Below, piece by piece: positions 9,727 through 20,200 of a DNA stretch of 64,000 bases. The position numbers and the translations under genes were made by a program. The stretch lies in contig JANXXU010000006.1 of assembly GCA_025350465.1 (NCBI GenBank), positions 155,345 through 219,344 of the forward strand, read 5' to 3'. The notes under the pieces are model-generated. The model was not told where the DNA came from. It was given only the letters and a program-made list of their open reading frames with translations, and did not search any database. This stretch comes from Alphaproteobacteria bacterium. Lineage in GTDB: Bacteria > Pseudomonadota > Alphaproteobacteria > Micropepsales > Micropepsaceae. The stretch's first letter is position 1. Every line of letters starts with the position of its first letter.

Positions 9727-10338
9727 CTAGTGCGCAAAGATATCCTCAGCCGCCCAGCCGTTGAGATCGAGTGTCGTCCGCGTACCGATGAACGCGAAGC
9801 AAGCGAGCGCCAACTCAAGCCGCCCTTCGCGAATGAGCATCGCCTCGAGCGCCGCCTTCAGTTTGTGCAGGTGGAGCACATCGGACGCGGCGTACGAAAG
9901 TTGCGCGTCCGAAAGTTTGGTTGCGCCCCAATCGGAGCTCTGTTGTTGCTTCGACATGTCGACGTCGAGCAGCTCCTTCACCAAATCTTTGAGTCCGTGT
10001 TTGTCCGTGTAGGTGCGCACGAGCTTCGAAGCAATCTTCGTGCACCACACCGGGTTCGTCGGCGTCTTCAAGTATTTCTGAAACACCGCGACGTCGAAGC
10101 GCGCGTAGTGGAAAATCTTGGTCACGTCGGGATCGGTCATCAGGCGAACGAAATTCGGCGCCGCGTAAGCCTTGCGATCGAAACGCAGGATGTGGCAATG
10201 CCCGTCACCCGCCGACAGCTGCGCGAGGCACAAGGCGTCGCGCTCCGGATGGAGACCCATGGTCTCCGAATCGATCGCGACCGATTTGCCGAAATCGAGT
10301 CCGGCCGGCAGATCACCCTCGTGGAAGTGAATCTTCAT
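9727..10338 (-). CDS. rnd: Short-form ribonuclease D (DEDDy 3'-5' exonuclease)
   Basis: A 203-residue 3'-5' exoribonuclease domain expected to trim structured RNA ends such as tRNA precursors. The DEDDy residues are visible: DSET near residue 23, HYARFD near 78, and the YAASD motif near 150. It lacks the two HRDC domains of full-length E. coli RNase D; this short form is common in Alphaproteobacteria. It stands alone, 161 bp upstream of kdsD on the same strand. Confidence 0.9.
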   Translation of the reverse strand: MKIHFHEGDLPAGLDFGKSVAIDSETMGLHPERDALCLAQLSAGDGHCHILRFDRKAYAAPNFVRLMTDPDVTKIFHYARFDVAVFQKYLKTPTNPVWCTKIASKLVRTYTDKHGLKDLVKELLDVDMSKQQQSSDWGATKLSDAQLSYAASDVLHLHKLKAALEAMLIREGRLELALACFAFIGTRTTLDLNGWAAEDIFAH

Positions 10339-10518
10339 AGGACCATTGTGAAAGAGGCTGCTTAACGTTTCGTTGGTATTTGCCCCAATTGCGATTGTGG
10401 ATAGTGGCCGATCAGCCGGATTGCAAGGCGGAAAGCTTACACGCTCTGTGGTTGCTGCTGGTGCGGTGGAACCTCCGCCTCCTGACGATCGCCTTTGCGA
10501 GAGCGCTTCGCCGTCCCG

Positions 10519-11196
10519 TTATGCTTTTGCCGTTGGTTTGGCGCGCGTCGCATCGACCATGGCGATAAACTCGCTCCGGTCGGCGTTCCAGCTCTCTTTC
10601 AGGACTTCGGTATAGCCGACGGGCAGCCACGGCGCGGCTGCCGAGAGCCTGCGCATGCAGGGCTCGATTTGGTTCTTGGCGACGGGCAGGACGTCGGCCT
10701 CGCCGTTGCGCGTCCAAAGCACAAGCTGATGCGTGCGGCCGGTCGGGATCATGTTCACGCTATGGCGCACGACTTCATGATAGGCCCACGCCAATTGGTC
10801 GAGCGGGCGGACCATCACTTGGCCCTTGCCCGCGAAGCAGGCAAAGCGCGTGCCGACTTGCAGAGGGAAGTCGTCGATCGCGCGAGCTCCGAAATCGGCA
10901 TCGACCTCGCTTTTGATCACCGCGAGATCGCCAAGGCTTGCCAATGCCTTGCCGATCGGATGAGTGGCAAGGCGACGGCGCGTGAGATAGCGGCGTGCGA
11001 GATAAGCGATCCAAGCAACCGCACCGGTGAGAGCAAGATAGGCGGCGATCTGATTCCCGGCCCCTTCGGAGTTGGCGGCGGCCGCAAGACCGAACGCACC
11101 AAGCGCGAGCGCGCCGGCGAGGGCTTTGGCGTCGCGCCACAAGAAGCCGGGCTCGGCTTTGACGACGAGACGATCGATGAAGCTTGTGGCGCTCAT
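10519..11196 (-). CDS. Membrane protein of unknown function, partner of a TIR-like protein
   Basis: A 225-residue protein I do not recognise. Two hydrophobic helices lie near residues 25-43 and 50-68 (LAGALALGAFGLAAAA and AYLALTGAVAWIAYLA); the remaining 150 residues are predicted cytoplasmic and contain mixed alpha/beta sequence. Its ATG overlaps the stop of the upstream TIR-like gene by four bases, so the two are surely translated together. The organisation (two transmembrane helices plus a soluble domain) mirrors its partner. Confidence 0.75.
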   Translation of the reverse strand: MSATSFIDRLVVKAEPGFLWRDAKALAGALALGAFGLAAAANSEGAGNQIAAYLALTGAVAWIAYLARRYLTRRRLATHPIGKALASLGDLAVIKSEVDADFGARAIDDFPLQVGTRFACFAGKGQVMVRPLDQLAWAYHEVVRHSVNMIPTGRTHQLVLWTRNGEADVLPVAKNQIEPCMRRLSAAAPWLPVGYTEVLKESWNADRSEFIAMVDATRAKPTAKA

Positions 11197-12059
11197 ACGC
11201 CGGCTCGCGGTGTTTGCGGGAGGCGCGTCGCTTCGAGGCCTCGCACTTGTGTCAGGAAGGGCTCAAGCGCGCGTTCGGGCGCGGTGGACAATGCAATCGG
11301 CACCGGCGCGCCGCCGGCGTTGAACATGAAGGCATCGCACTTGCCGATCTCCTCCGGCAGCGGCATGGGCAAAACCTGCGCGGTTAGTTGGCGAATTCGG
11401 CCGTAGCCGAGCGGGCGCAGAGTCGGATCGGGCACGAGCATCAAAACGCGCCGCCAATCGGTCGTCGCGGCAACCGCGTTGAGCTCCCACCACGTGCCCT
11501 GGGTGGCTTCCGGCTGGAGGATGACGATTGCCGCCCGCTTTATGAGCGCGAGCACCGTCTCTTGCCAGACGTCGTCGCCGACATAGACGCGTGCGGCCCC
11601 GAGCGGCGCAACACTGTCGCCGGGTTTGCCGATCGCAACCAAGGGGCCGACGCGATGCAAGGCACGCGCGATCTCGCGTTCGTGTGAAGCATTGCGCTTT
11701 ACCGACGCGCCGCTACCGACGCCGCCATGGCGAGCGCCGACGGGCCCGTCGTAGATTTGCCGCTCGTCTTCGAAAAAGGGCCGGAGATAAACGACGGGCG
11801 GACGCAAGTCGCGTTGCATCACCGTCCACCCATCGGCCAAGCGCATGCGTCGGCCGAGGTCGAAGCCCCAGCTACCGCCCATGGCGACGAAAATGCCCCC
11901 CAACAACAAGAACGAAAACCTGTCGGTGAGCGAAACGATCAACCAAAAGGCAAGAATGGCAAGGATGGGCGAAGCCACCATGAGCGCGGCGCCGCCGAAC
12001 TTCGAGCGAATAGGCTGGTGCGCCGCGCCCTTCGGCGCCGGAAGCATCGTCGAAGTCAT
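11193..12059 (-). CDS. Membrane-anchored TIR-like/Rossmann domain protein
   Basis: A 288-residue protein with two transmembrane helices near residues 25-70 and a C-terminal cytoplasmic alpha/beta domain. That domain opens with a VVYLRPF strand, includes a GPLVAIGKPGDSVAPLGAAR segment, and has a TWWELNAV helix start resembling the W..EL motif at the same place in TIR domains. TIR-like family membership is my inference from these patterns. I start it at the ATG at 12059, which has GAGGGGG nine bases upstream, rather than the longer in-frame ORF up to 12212. It is coupled by an ATGA overlap to the following membrane gene. Confidence 0.7.
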   Translation of the reverse strand: MTSTMLPAPKGAAHQPIRSKFGGAALMVASPILAILAFWLIVSLTDRFSFLLLGGIFVAMGGSWGFDLGRRMRLADGWTVMQRDLRPPVVYLRPFFEDERQIYDGPVGARHGGVGSGASVKRNASHEREIARALHRVGPLVAIGKPGDSVAPLGAARVYVGDDVWQETVLALIKRAAIVILQPEATQGTWWELNAVAATTDWRRVLMLVPDPTLRPLGYGRIRQLTAQVLPMPLPEEIGKCDAFMFNAGGAPVPIALSTAPERALEPFLTQVRGLEATRLPQTPRAGV

Positions 12060-12150
12060 TCGCGAAAGCCCCCTCGATCGGCGACACGGGACAAGGATGC
12101 CGCCGGGCGCAGCGTCGGGCAAGAGGCGACGCGCGGGGCCGGGCGCGCCG

Positions 12151-13317
12151 CTAGCGTTTCGCGCCGAGGAGATTGCGTGCCACCACCCATTTGTGCACCT
12201 CGGTCGGCCCATCGTAGATGCGCATGGTGCGCACCTTCGAGGCCATCAGCTGCAGCGGCAATTCCTTGGTCATGCCCATGGCGCCGAAGGTCTGCATGGC
12301 GCGATCGACGACGGTCCAGGCCATCTCGGTCGCGAACGCCTTGATCATGGAAATCTCGAGCCGCACATCGCGGCCTTTGTCGAGCTTCCAGGCGCAATCG
12401 TAGGTCATGAGGCGAGCGGCATGGATTTGAGTTGCGGCGTCGGCGACCCACCATTGGATCGCTTGGCGCTGCGACAAGGGTTCGCCGAAAGTTACGCGCT
12501 GAGGCGCGAACTCGCAGATCATATCGAGCGCGCGCTGCGCCATGCCGATCGACCACGCGGCCATCTCAAGTCGCCGCGTGCCAAGCCGTAGTTGCATCGG
12601 CGCAAAGCCGTTGCCTTCGGTGCCGAGCAGTTTCCAGCCTTCGACCCGGCAATCCTCCAGCGCCACTTCATAGGTGGCGGCGCCGCCGATCATCGCAATG
12701 CGCCTCAGCACGTTGAAGCCGGGCGTTCCCTTGTCGACCAAAAACGCCGAGATGCCGCCGCGCGCGCGTTTCTGCTTGTCGGTCACCGCCATGACAATGG
12801 TGAAGTCGGCGTCGGCGGCGCGGCTGATCCAGATCTTGCGCCCGTTCAACAGCCAGTCGTCGCCGTCGCGTTCCGCGCGCGTAATCATGCCGGCCGGGTC
12901 CGAACCGGCGCCCGGCTCTGAGATTCCGATCGCTGAAATCGTCTCGCCGCGCACGTAAGGCGCTAAGTAGGCCTCGCGCTGGCGCTCGCTGACGGTTGCC
13001 ATCAGCATGCGCAGGTTCGGCGAATCCGGCGGCAACGTATATGGCGTAATAGAGCGCCCCATCTCTTCGTTCACGCCGACGAGCGCAACGTGGGGCAAGT
13101 CCGCGCCGCCGATATCGGTCGGCGCATCGAGACCCCAGAGGCCGAGTTTCTTCGATACGGCGTCGATCCGCTTGCGCTCGGCTTCGCCGATACCCAGTCC
13201 GCGCCCCGCCGCTTCTCGTGCGAGCACGTCGGCTTCAAGCGGCATCAATTCGTCGCGCACGAAGCGGTGCACCAGCTCCTTGAGCATGCGATGCTCTTCC
13301 GACAGTTCAAATTCCAT
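12151..13317 (-). CDS. Acyl-CoA dehydrogenase family protein
   Basis: A 388-residue FAD flavoenzyme of the acyl-CoA dehydrogenase fold, which oxidises the alpha-beta bond of an acyl-CoA thioester and passes electrons to ETF. The N-terminal helical domain (MEFELSEEHRMLKELVHRFV), the central beta domain (ISEPGAGSDPAGM, then WLLNGRKIWIS) and the C-terminal helical domain (QTFGAMGMTKELPLQ) are all present at normal length. The glutamate usually acting as base is not securely assigned by eye, so substrate is unknown. It is single and flanked by tRNA-Leu. Confidence 0.9.
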   Translation of the reverse strand: MEFELSEEHRMLKELVHRFVRDELMPLEADVLAREAAGRGLGIGEAERKRIDAVSKKLGLWGLDAPTDIGGADLPHVALVGVNEEMGRSITPYTLPPDSPNLRMLMATVSERQREAYLAPYVRGETISAIGISEPGAGSDPAGMITRAERDGDDWLLNGRKIWISRAADADFTIVMAVTDKQKRARGGISAFLVDKGTPGFNVLRRIAMIGGAATYEVALEDCRVEGWKLLGTEGNGFAPMQLRLGTRRLEMAAWSIGMAQRALDMICEFAPQRVTFGEPLSQRQAIQWWVADAATQIHAARLMTYDCAWKLDKGRDVRLEISMIKAFATEMAWTVVDRAMQTFGAMGMTKELPLQLMASKVRTMRIYDGPTEVHKWVVARNLLGAKR

Positions 13318-13484
13318 AGCTGCCGCTCCTCACTGCGCCGTACGTTCTACGACGATGCCGTTCGGCCGTACCTTTGCCGTCGGCATCGGTGGCTCGGTCT
13401 TACGTCTGCAGCGAAGGGAGAAACCAATCGTAGGCGAGATGCGCGAATGCAATCGCGCGGTTCATGCGCCGATCGAGAATCCGG

Positions 13485-13569
13485 TGGTGCCCAGAAGAGG
13501 ACTCGAACCTCCACACCTTGCGATACTAGCACCTGAAGCTAGCGCGTCTACCAATTCCGCCATCTGGGC
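13485..13569 (-). tRNA. tRNA-Leu(CAG)
   Basis: An 85-base tRNA including an encoded CCA. The acceptor stem pairs GCCCAGA with TCTGGGC. The D-arm is the class II type (GGCGGAATTGGTAGAC), the anticodon arm is CTAGC-TTCAGGT-GCTAG giving anticodon CAG, a long variable arm follows, and the T-arm is GGAGG-TTCGAGT-CCTCT. Closely resembles bacterial leucine tRNAs in every arm. Confidence 0.97.
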
Positions 13570-13695
13570 CGACCGGAGGGGGCGAGTGATAAGATTGCGG
13601 CTGCCCCAAGTCAACGCGTGTTCCGGCCGCGAACCACACTTCTACAGCGACCTTCTTTTCTCTATCACAGGCGCTTGCGAACGGCGGAGCGAGTC

Positions 13696-14664
13696 ATGGG
13701 CGAGAAGCTGGTTACGGTCTTTGGCGGATCGGGGTTCGTTGGCCGGCATGTTGTTCGTCGCCTGGCAAAAGAGGGCTACCGCATTCGTGTCGTGGTGCGC
13801 CGTCCGGCCGACGCCTATTTTCTTCAACCGCTTGGCGACGTCGGCCAAATCGCCGTTCTGAAATGCGATATTCGCGACGAAGTGCAAGTTGCCGCTCTGG
13901 TCGCCCGCGCCGACGCCGTCGTCAATCTCGTCGGCATTTTGCGGCCCTCAGGCGGTGAGACCTTCGACGCCATTCATGTCGAAGGGGCTGGATCGGTTGC
14001 GGCCGCGGCCGCGAGCGCGGGCGTCAAGCGCTTGGTCCACATCTCTGCCATCGGCGCCGATGCCGAAGCGAAATCGCGATATGCACGGTCGAAGGCCGCC
14101 GGCGAGGCGCGGGTGCGCGCCGCGTTTCCCGCGGCGACGATCTTGCGCCCCTCGATCGTCTTTGGGCCGGAGGATCGCTTCTTCAATCGCTTCGCCGCAC
14201 TGATGCGGCTCGTCGGATTTGTCTTCCCGCTCTTTGGCGGTGGTCGCACGTTGTTTCAGCCGGTCCATGTCGGCGACGTCGCCCGCGCCGTTGCGAATGC
14301 CTTGCGCTCCGATGGGGCGGCTGCGAAGACCTACGAGCTCGGCGGTCCCGTCACCTACTCGTTCAAGGAACTGCTGCACTACATCGCACGCGTCACCGAG
14401 CGAAGGCCGTTGTTCATTCCAATTCCGTTTGCGCTGCTGGATCTTAGCACTCTGTTGATGGGCTGGTTGCCGGGCGTTCCCATCACCTACGATCAGGCAA
14501 AGCTGTTGCGCGTCGACAATGTGGTGAAGGCGGGACGCGACGCGAACAGTGTCGGAACGTTCGCCGATCTAGGCGTCGTGCCGACCGCGGTTGAAGCGAT
14601 CGTGCCGAGCTATCTGTGGACCTATCGGCCGAGCGGCCAGTACGCGGAGCCCCGGGGTGCCTAG
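13696..14664 (+). CDS. NDUFA9-like complex I accessory NAD(P)-binding protein (atypical SDR)
   Basis: A 322-residue atypical short-chain dehydrogenase/reductase like the alphaproteobacterial homologues of mitochondrial complex I subunit NDUFA9. The N-terminal Rossmann motif is VTVFGGSGFVGRHVVRRL. The typical family segments AVVNLVGIL and LRPSIVFGPEDRFFNRFA follow. I prefer the ATG at 13696 because the 26 residues encoded upstream do not look like the family and run over the tRNA-Leu flank. It is convergent with uppP. Confidence 0.88.
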   Translation: MGEKLVTVFGGSGFVGRHVVRRLAKEGYRIRVVVRRPADAYFLQPLGDVGQIAVLKCDIRDEVQVAALVARADAVVNLVGILRPSGGETFDAIHVEGAGSVAAAAASAGVKRLVHISAIGADAEAKSRYARSKAAGEARVRAAFPAATILRPSIVFGPEDRFFNRFAALMRLVGFVFPLFGGGRTLFQPVHVGDVARAVANALRSDGAAAKTYELGGPVTYSFKELLHYIARVTERRPLFIPIPFALLDLSTLLMGWLPGVPITYDQAKLLRVDNVVKAGRDANSVGTFADLGVVPTAVEAIVPSYLWTYRPSGQYAEPRGA

Positions 14665-14702
14665 TCCTACCCAGGGTGCAGTCTCACCCGGGCTGCTTAG
14701 TC

Positions 14703-15521
14703 TCAAATGGGTGTTCCGCGAACGGCGAACCAGCTCAACAGGAAGCCGCCCACGAAGATGCGGTACCAGGCAAAGATGCCGAATCCGTTCTTTGATACGA
14801 ACGTAATGAAGCGCTTCACGACCCAATAGGCGCAGACGAACGCCACGACAAATCCAAGCGCGAGGATGAACAAGTCCTCCACGTGCAGCTCATGCCAGTG
14901 CTTGTATAGCGAATAGACAGACGCGCCCAGCATCGTCGGAATCGCCAGGAAGAACGAGAATTCCGCCGCCGCACCGCGCTCGACCTTCATCAACAGCGAA
15001 CCCATGATTGTAGCGCCCGAACGCGACACGCCGGGCACGAGCGCCAGACATTGGCACAATCCTATTTTGAGATAGAGCGGCAGCGGAAAGTCTTCGACGG
15101 CGTAGTATTGAGGTATCTTGACGACGCGCTCGATGAAGATGATCGCAACGCCGCCGACGATCAGCGCGACCGACACGACGTAAGGGTTGAGCAGATATTT
15201 TTCGATGTAGTCGGCGGTTAGCACGCCGATCGCGGCCGCCGGCAGGAATGCGATGAACAGCCCGAATGCGAAGCGCTGAGCATTTTCGTTGCGCGGCAAC
15301 GCTCGCGTCACTTTCCACAGATACTCGAAATAGATCACGCAGACCGAGAGGATCGCGCCGAATTGGATGAAGACTTCGAAGACATTGCCGTGAACCGCTT
15401 CCAGCCCGAGCAGGCTGCGCACCAAAATCAAATGACCCGTCGAGGAAACGGGCAAAAACTCGGTGACGCCCTCGACGATGGACAGAACGATCGCCGAGAA
15501 GATTTTCCAAACCAGTTCCAT
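14703..15521 (-). CDS. uppP: Undecaprenyl-diphosphatase UppP (BacA)
   Basis: A 272-residue polytopic inner-membrane enzyme that dephosphorylates undecaprenyl pyrophosphate to recycle the lipid carrier for peptidoglycan and other polymers; extra copies give bacitracin resistance. Both catalytic signatures are present: EGVTEFLPVSSTGHL near the N-terminus and PGVSRSGATIMGSLL near residue 165. About seven to eight hydrophobic helices are visible. It diverges from gltD. Confidence 0.96.
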   Translation of the reverse strand: MELVWKIFSAIVLSIVEGVTEFLPVSSTGHLILVRSLLGLEAVHGNVFEVFIQFGAILSVCVIYFEYLWKVTRALPRNENAQRFAFGLFIAFLPAAAIGVLTADYIEKYLLNPYVVSVALIVGGVAIIFIERVVKIPQYYAVEDFPLPLYLKIGLCQCLALVPGVSRSGATIMGSLLMKVERGAAAEFSFFLAIPTMLGASVYSLYKHWHELHVEDLFILALGFVVAFVCAYWVVKRFITFVSKNGFGIFAWYRIFVGGFLLSWFAVRGTPI

Positions 15522-15830
15522 GTCGAGCGGAGCGATACCTGAAGGGGCCGAAATCGCGCGCGACCGTAAACTGGATTGTGCACGTGCGCACCAGGCATTC
15601 GCGCCGCACGTGTGCCGCTGCCTCGCGGCGCAAACCCGACCTCATCGGTCTCAACATAATTAAGACCGTTTCAGGACTATTATTTGGACTTGCTTGCATC
15701 GAAGGGGTCATCAGCAGCGCGCTGCATACCATTTAGGACATAGCATCTGTCATAATTTGCAGCTTTGTCCTTGTTACGCAACAATCGGCACGTATAACGA
15801 TCTTCGACTTTAGAAAATTGCGTGGACGGA
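15522..15830. other. Divergent intergenic region uppP/gltD
   Basis: No gene is visible in these 309 bases. The gltD-proximal half is more AT-rich than its surroundings and is the likely site of the gltDB promoter. An imperfect inverted repeat GGTCT-n11-AGACC lies at about 15647-15667 and could be an operator or short hairpin. I cannot assign -35/-10 elements with confidence. Confidence 0.4.
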
Positions 15831-17279
15831 ATGGCGGAAAACAAGCTTTTGAAGTTCGTGACCACTGGCCGGCAAATGCCGACGAAGCGGCCGGCGGGTG
15901 CGCGCGCCCACGATTTTCAAGAGATTTTTGGCGAGTACATCACTCAAAAGGCTGAGGAGCAGGCTGGCCGCTGCTCGCAATGCGGCGTGCCGTTTTGCCA
16001 GGTCCATTGCCCGCTGCAGAACAACATTCCCGACTGGCTGAAGATGACCGCCGAGGGTCGGCTTGAGGAGGCCTACGAACTCGCTTCCGCCACCAACAAC
16101 ATGCCCGAGATCTGCGGTCGCATTTGCCCGCAGGACCGCCTCTGCGAGGGCAACTGCGTCATCGAACAATCAGGTCACGGCACGGTGACGATCGGCGCCG
16201 TCGAGAAATACATCACCGAGACCGCCTGGAGCCGCGGCTGGATCAAGCCGATCGCGCCGGCACGCGATCTCGCTCGCTCGATCGGCATCGTCGGTGCGGG
16301 ACCGGCAGGCCTCGCCGCTGCCGAGCAGATGCGCGCCAAGGGCTACGCCGTCACCATCTACGATCGCTACGACCGGGCAGGCGGCTTGCTGATCTATGGC
16401 ATCCCGAACTTTAAGCTCGAGAAACCGGTTGTCGAACGTCGCACCAAACGGCTCATCGCCAGCGGCGTCCACATTCGCCAAAACAGCGAAGTCGGCCGCA
16501 ACGTTGCGCTTGGCGAACTTCGCGCTCGCCACGACGCCGTGTTGATCGCGACCGGAGTCTACAAGGCGCGCGACATGGCGGCACCCGGCGTCGGGCTCGC
16601 CGGCATCGTCCCCGCGATGCGCTATCTCACGGCGTCGAACCGCAACGGTCTGGGCGACAAGGTCAAGGAATTCGACAGCGGCGCGCTCAATGCCGCCCGT
16701 CGCAATGTTGTCGTCGTCGGCGGCGGCGACACGGCGATGGATTGCGTGCGCACGGCGGTGCGCCAAGGCGCAAAGTCCGTGACGTGCCTCTATCGCCGCG
16801 ATCGCGAGAACATGCCTGGATCGCTCCGCGAAGTGACGCATGCGGAAGAAGAAGGCGTCGTCTTCTCATGGCTTTCCGCTCCAAAGGCGTTCTTGGGCGA
16901 CAAGCGCGTCAAAGGTGTGCGTGTGATCAAGATGCGTTTGGGCGCGCCTGACGTGAGCGGCCGCCACGTGCCCGAGGAAGTGCAGGGCAGCGAACACAAT
17001 GTCGACGCCGACCTCGTGATCATGGCGCTGGGCTTTGATCCGGAGGATTTGCCGGCAATGTTCGCCGAACCGGCGCTCGCCGTCACGCGCTGGGGCACGC
17101 TCAAGATCGACTACAAGACGATGATGACGTCGCTGCCGGGCGTGTTTGCCGCCGGCGACATCGTGCGCGGCGCTTCGCTCGTTGTTTGGGCGATCCGCGA
17201 CGGCCGCGACGTTGCAGAGGCGATGCACAAATATCTCGAAGCGAAAGCCGCGCCCACAATGCGCGCCGCTGCGGAGTGA
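15831..17279 (+). CDS. gltD: Glutamate synthase [NADPH] small (beta) subunit
   Basis: A 482-residue FAD/Fe-S oxidoreductase that feeds electrons from NADPH to the large GltB subunit for making glutamate from glutamine and 2-oxoglutarate. N-terminal cysteines CSQCGVPFCQVHCP and CGRICPQDRLCEGNC bind the iron-sulfur clusters. The FAD-binding motif GIVGAGPAGLAAAEQM and the NADPH-binding VVVGGGDTAMDC follow. I chose the ATG at 15831 (MAENKLLKF); a GTG at 15822 adds three residues and is equally possible. It precedes gltB by five bases, the reverse of the E. coli gltBD order. Confidence 0.95.
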   Translation: MAENKLLKFVTTGRQMPTKRPAGARAHDFQEIFGEYITQKAEEQAGRCSQCGVPFCQVHCPLQNNIPDWLKMTAEGRLEEAYELASATNNMPEICGRICPQDRLCEGNCVIEQSGHGTVTIGAVEKYITETAWSRGWIKPIAPARDLARSIGIVGAGPAGLAAAEQMRAKGYAVTIYDRYDRAGGLLIYGIPNFKLEKPVVERRTKRLIASGVHIRQNSEVGRNVALGELRARHDAVLIATGVYKARDMAAPGVGLAGIVPAMRYLTASNRNGLGDKVKEFDSGALNAARRNVVVVGGGDTAMDCVRTAVRQGAKSVTCLYRRDRENMPGSLREVTHAEEEGVVFSWLSAPKAFLGDKRVKGVRVIKMRLGAPDVSGRHVPEEVQGSEHNVDADLVIMALGFDPEDLPAMFAEPALAVTRWGTLKIDYKTMMTSLPGVFAAGDIVRGASLVVWAIRDGRDVAEAMHKYLEAKAAPTMRAAAE

Positions 17280-17284
17280 ACCAT

Positions 17285-20200
17285 ATGACCGACTCTGCCG
17301 AACAGGAACTGCAGCGCTATCTGGACAACGCAAAAAAACTCGAAGAGGGCCACGCTTATTCGCCGTCGGACGAGCACGACGCCTGCGGTGTGGGCCTCGT
17401 CGCGGCCGTCGATGGCAAGCCGCGCCGTGAAGTCGTGGTCAACGCGATCAATGCGCTGAAATGCGTCTGGCATCGTGGCGCCGTCGACGCCGACGGAAAG
17501 ACCGGCGATGGCGCGGGTATTCACATCCAAGTGCCGCAGGATTTCTTTTCCGACGAGGTGCGCGCGACCGGCCATGAGTTGGAAGGCGGCCGTATCGGCA
17601 TCGGCATGATCTTTCTGCCGCGCACCGATTATGCCGCGCAGGAGGCATGCCGCACGATCGTCGAAGCCGAGATCTTGCGCTTCGGCTATTACATCTATGG
17701 CTGGCGCCAGGTGCCGGTCGACATCTCCGTCATCGGCGAAAAGGCGAACGCGACGCGCCCCGAGATCGAACAGATCATGTTCGACACCGGAGAGAAAACC
17801 AATGTCGATGCGATCGAGCGGGATCTTTTTCTCATTCGCCGCCGCATCGAGGCAGCGGTGCGCCGCGCCAGCATTCCGAATTTTTACATTTGCTCGCTGT
17901 CGACGCGTTCGCTGATCTACAAGGGCATGTTCTTGGCCGAGCAGCTCTCGACCTTTTATCCGGATTTGCAGGACGCGCGCTTCATCTCGCCGATGGCGAT
18001 CTTCCATCAGCGCTATTCGACGAACACCTTCCCGACCTGGCATTTGGCGCATCCCTTCCGGATGCTCGCTCACAACGGCGAGATCAACACGCTCAAAGGC
18101 AACGTCAACTGGATGAAGAGCCATGAGATCCGCATGGCCTCCGAAGCGTTCGGCGACTACCAGGAAGACATCAAACCGATCATCCAGCCGGGTTCGTCGG
18201 ACTCCGCCGCGCTCGACGCGGTATTCGAAGTGTTGTGCCGCGCCGGCCGCACGGCGCCGATGGCCAAGCTGCTGTTGATTCCGGAAGCCTGGTCGAAGAA
18301 GGGCACCACCATGCCCGACTCGCATCGCGCGATGTATTCTTATGCGAACGCGGTGATGGAACCGTGGGACGGACCGGCGGCAATCGCCGCAACCGACGGG
18401 CACTGGGTCATGGCGGGGCTCGACCGCAACGGCTTGCGCCCGCTGCGCTACACGCTCACCGATGATGGATTGCTGTTCGTTGGCTCCGAAACCGGCATGG
18501 TTGTGTTGCCGGAGGCAAAGATCAAAAAGAAAGGCCGCGTCGGCCCCGGACAGCTGATCGCCGTCGATCTTGTCGAAGGTCGCTTCTACGACGACCGCGC
18601 GATCAAGGACAAATTGGCGGCCGAGCTGCCGTACGAAGAATGGACGAAGAACGTCGTCGATCTCGATCCGATCATAGGACCGGGGCCGGAGCCGCGCCTG
18701 TTCGAAGAAAAGAGCGATCTGCGCCGTCGTCAGCTCGCCGCCGGAATCTCGATCGAAGACCTCGAAATGATCCTCCATCCGATGGTCGAGGATGCGAAAG
18801 AGCCCGTGGGTTCGATGGGCGACGACGCGCCGCTCGCTGTGCTCTCGGCGCAATATCGACCGCTCTCGCATTATTTCCGGCAAAACTTCAGCCAAGTGAC
18901 GAATCCGCCGATCGACTCGCTTCGCGAAGACCGCGTGATGAGCTTGCGGACGCGCTTCCGCAATCTCGGCAATGTCCTGGCGCAGGACAAGAGTCAGGTC
19001 GAAGTCTTCACGCTCGAAAGTCCGGTGATTTCGACCGGAATGTTCATCCGCATGAAGGAGCATTTGATCGGGCGCTTCTATGAAATCGATTGCGTGTTCG
19101 ACATAGGTGCCGAAGGCGGGCGCGATGGTGCGCTCAAGGCGGCGCTCGACCGCATTTGCAAAGAAGCGGAGGAAGCGGTTGCCTCCGGTTATAGTCATTT
19201 GATCCTGACGGACGAGCGCGTCGGCCCCGGCATTGCGCCGATCCCGATGATCTTGGCGACAGGCGCCGTCCACACGCATCTCGTCAAGACGCGCATGCGC
19301 ACGTTCACATCGCTCAACGTGCGTGCCGCCGAGTGCATGGACACGCATTATTTCGCTGTATTGATCGGCGTCGGCGCGACGACGGTGAATGCGTATCTGG
19401 CCCAAGAATGCATCGCCGAGCGTCACGCGCGCGGCCTCTTCGGCAATCGTCGCCTCGGTGAGTGCGTCAAACGCTATCTCGACTCCGTCGATGCCGGCTT
19501 GCTCAAGATCATCTCCAAGATGGGCATCTCGGTCATCTCGTCCTATCGCGGCGGCTACAACTTTGAGGCCGTCGGCCTGTCGCGTTCGATGGTCGCCGAA
19601 TATTTCCCCGGCCTCTCGTCGCGCATTTCCGGCATCGGCCTCAACGGCATCCAGAAGCGCATCGCCAAGATGCACGTGCGCGCCTTCGATGAAGATGTGA
19701 CGGCCCTCCCGATCGGCGGCTTCTATCGCTATCGCAAGGGCGGAGAGACGCACGCCCACTCCGCGCAGTTGATCCACCTGCTGCAGGAAGCCGTCACGCG
19801 CGAGGCTTATCAGACGTTCAAGAAATATTCCGAGATACTGCGTGAATCGCCGCCGACGAGCTTGCGCCATCTCATGGATTTCCGCCCACGCGGACGCACG
19901 CCAATTCCGACGGAAGAGGTCGAATCGATCACCGAGATCCGCAAGCGCTTCGTGACGCCGGGCATGTCGCTGGGCGCGCTCTCGCCCGAGGCGCACGGCA
20001 CGCTCAACATCGCCATGAACCGGATCGGCGCAAAGTCGGACTCGGGCGAAGGCGGCGAGGACCCGTCGCGCTTCAAGGCGCGTCCCAACGGCGACAACGC
20101 GAACTCTGCGATCAAGCAGATCGCCTCGGGCCGCTTCGGCGTCACCGCGGAATATCTGAATCAATGCCGCGAGATCGAGATCAAGATCGCGCAAGGCGCC

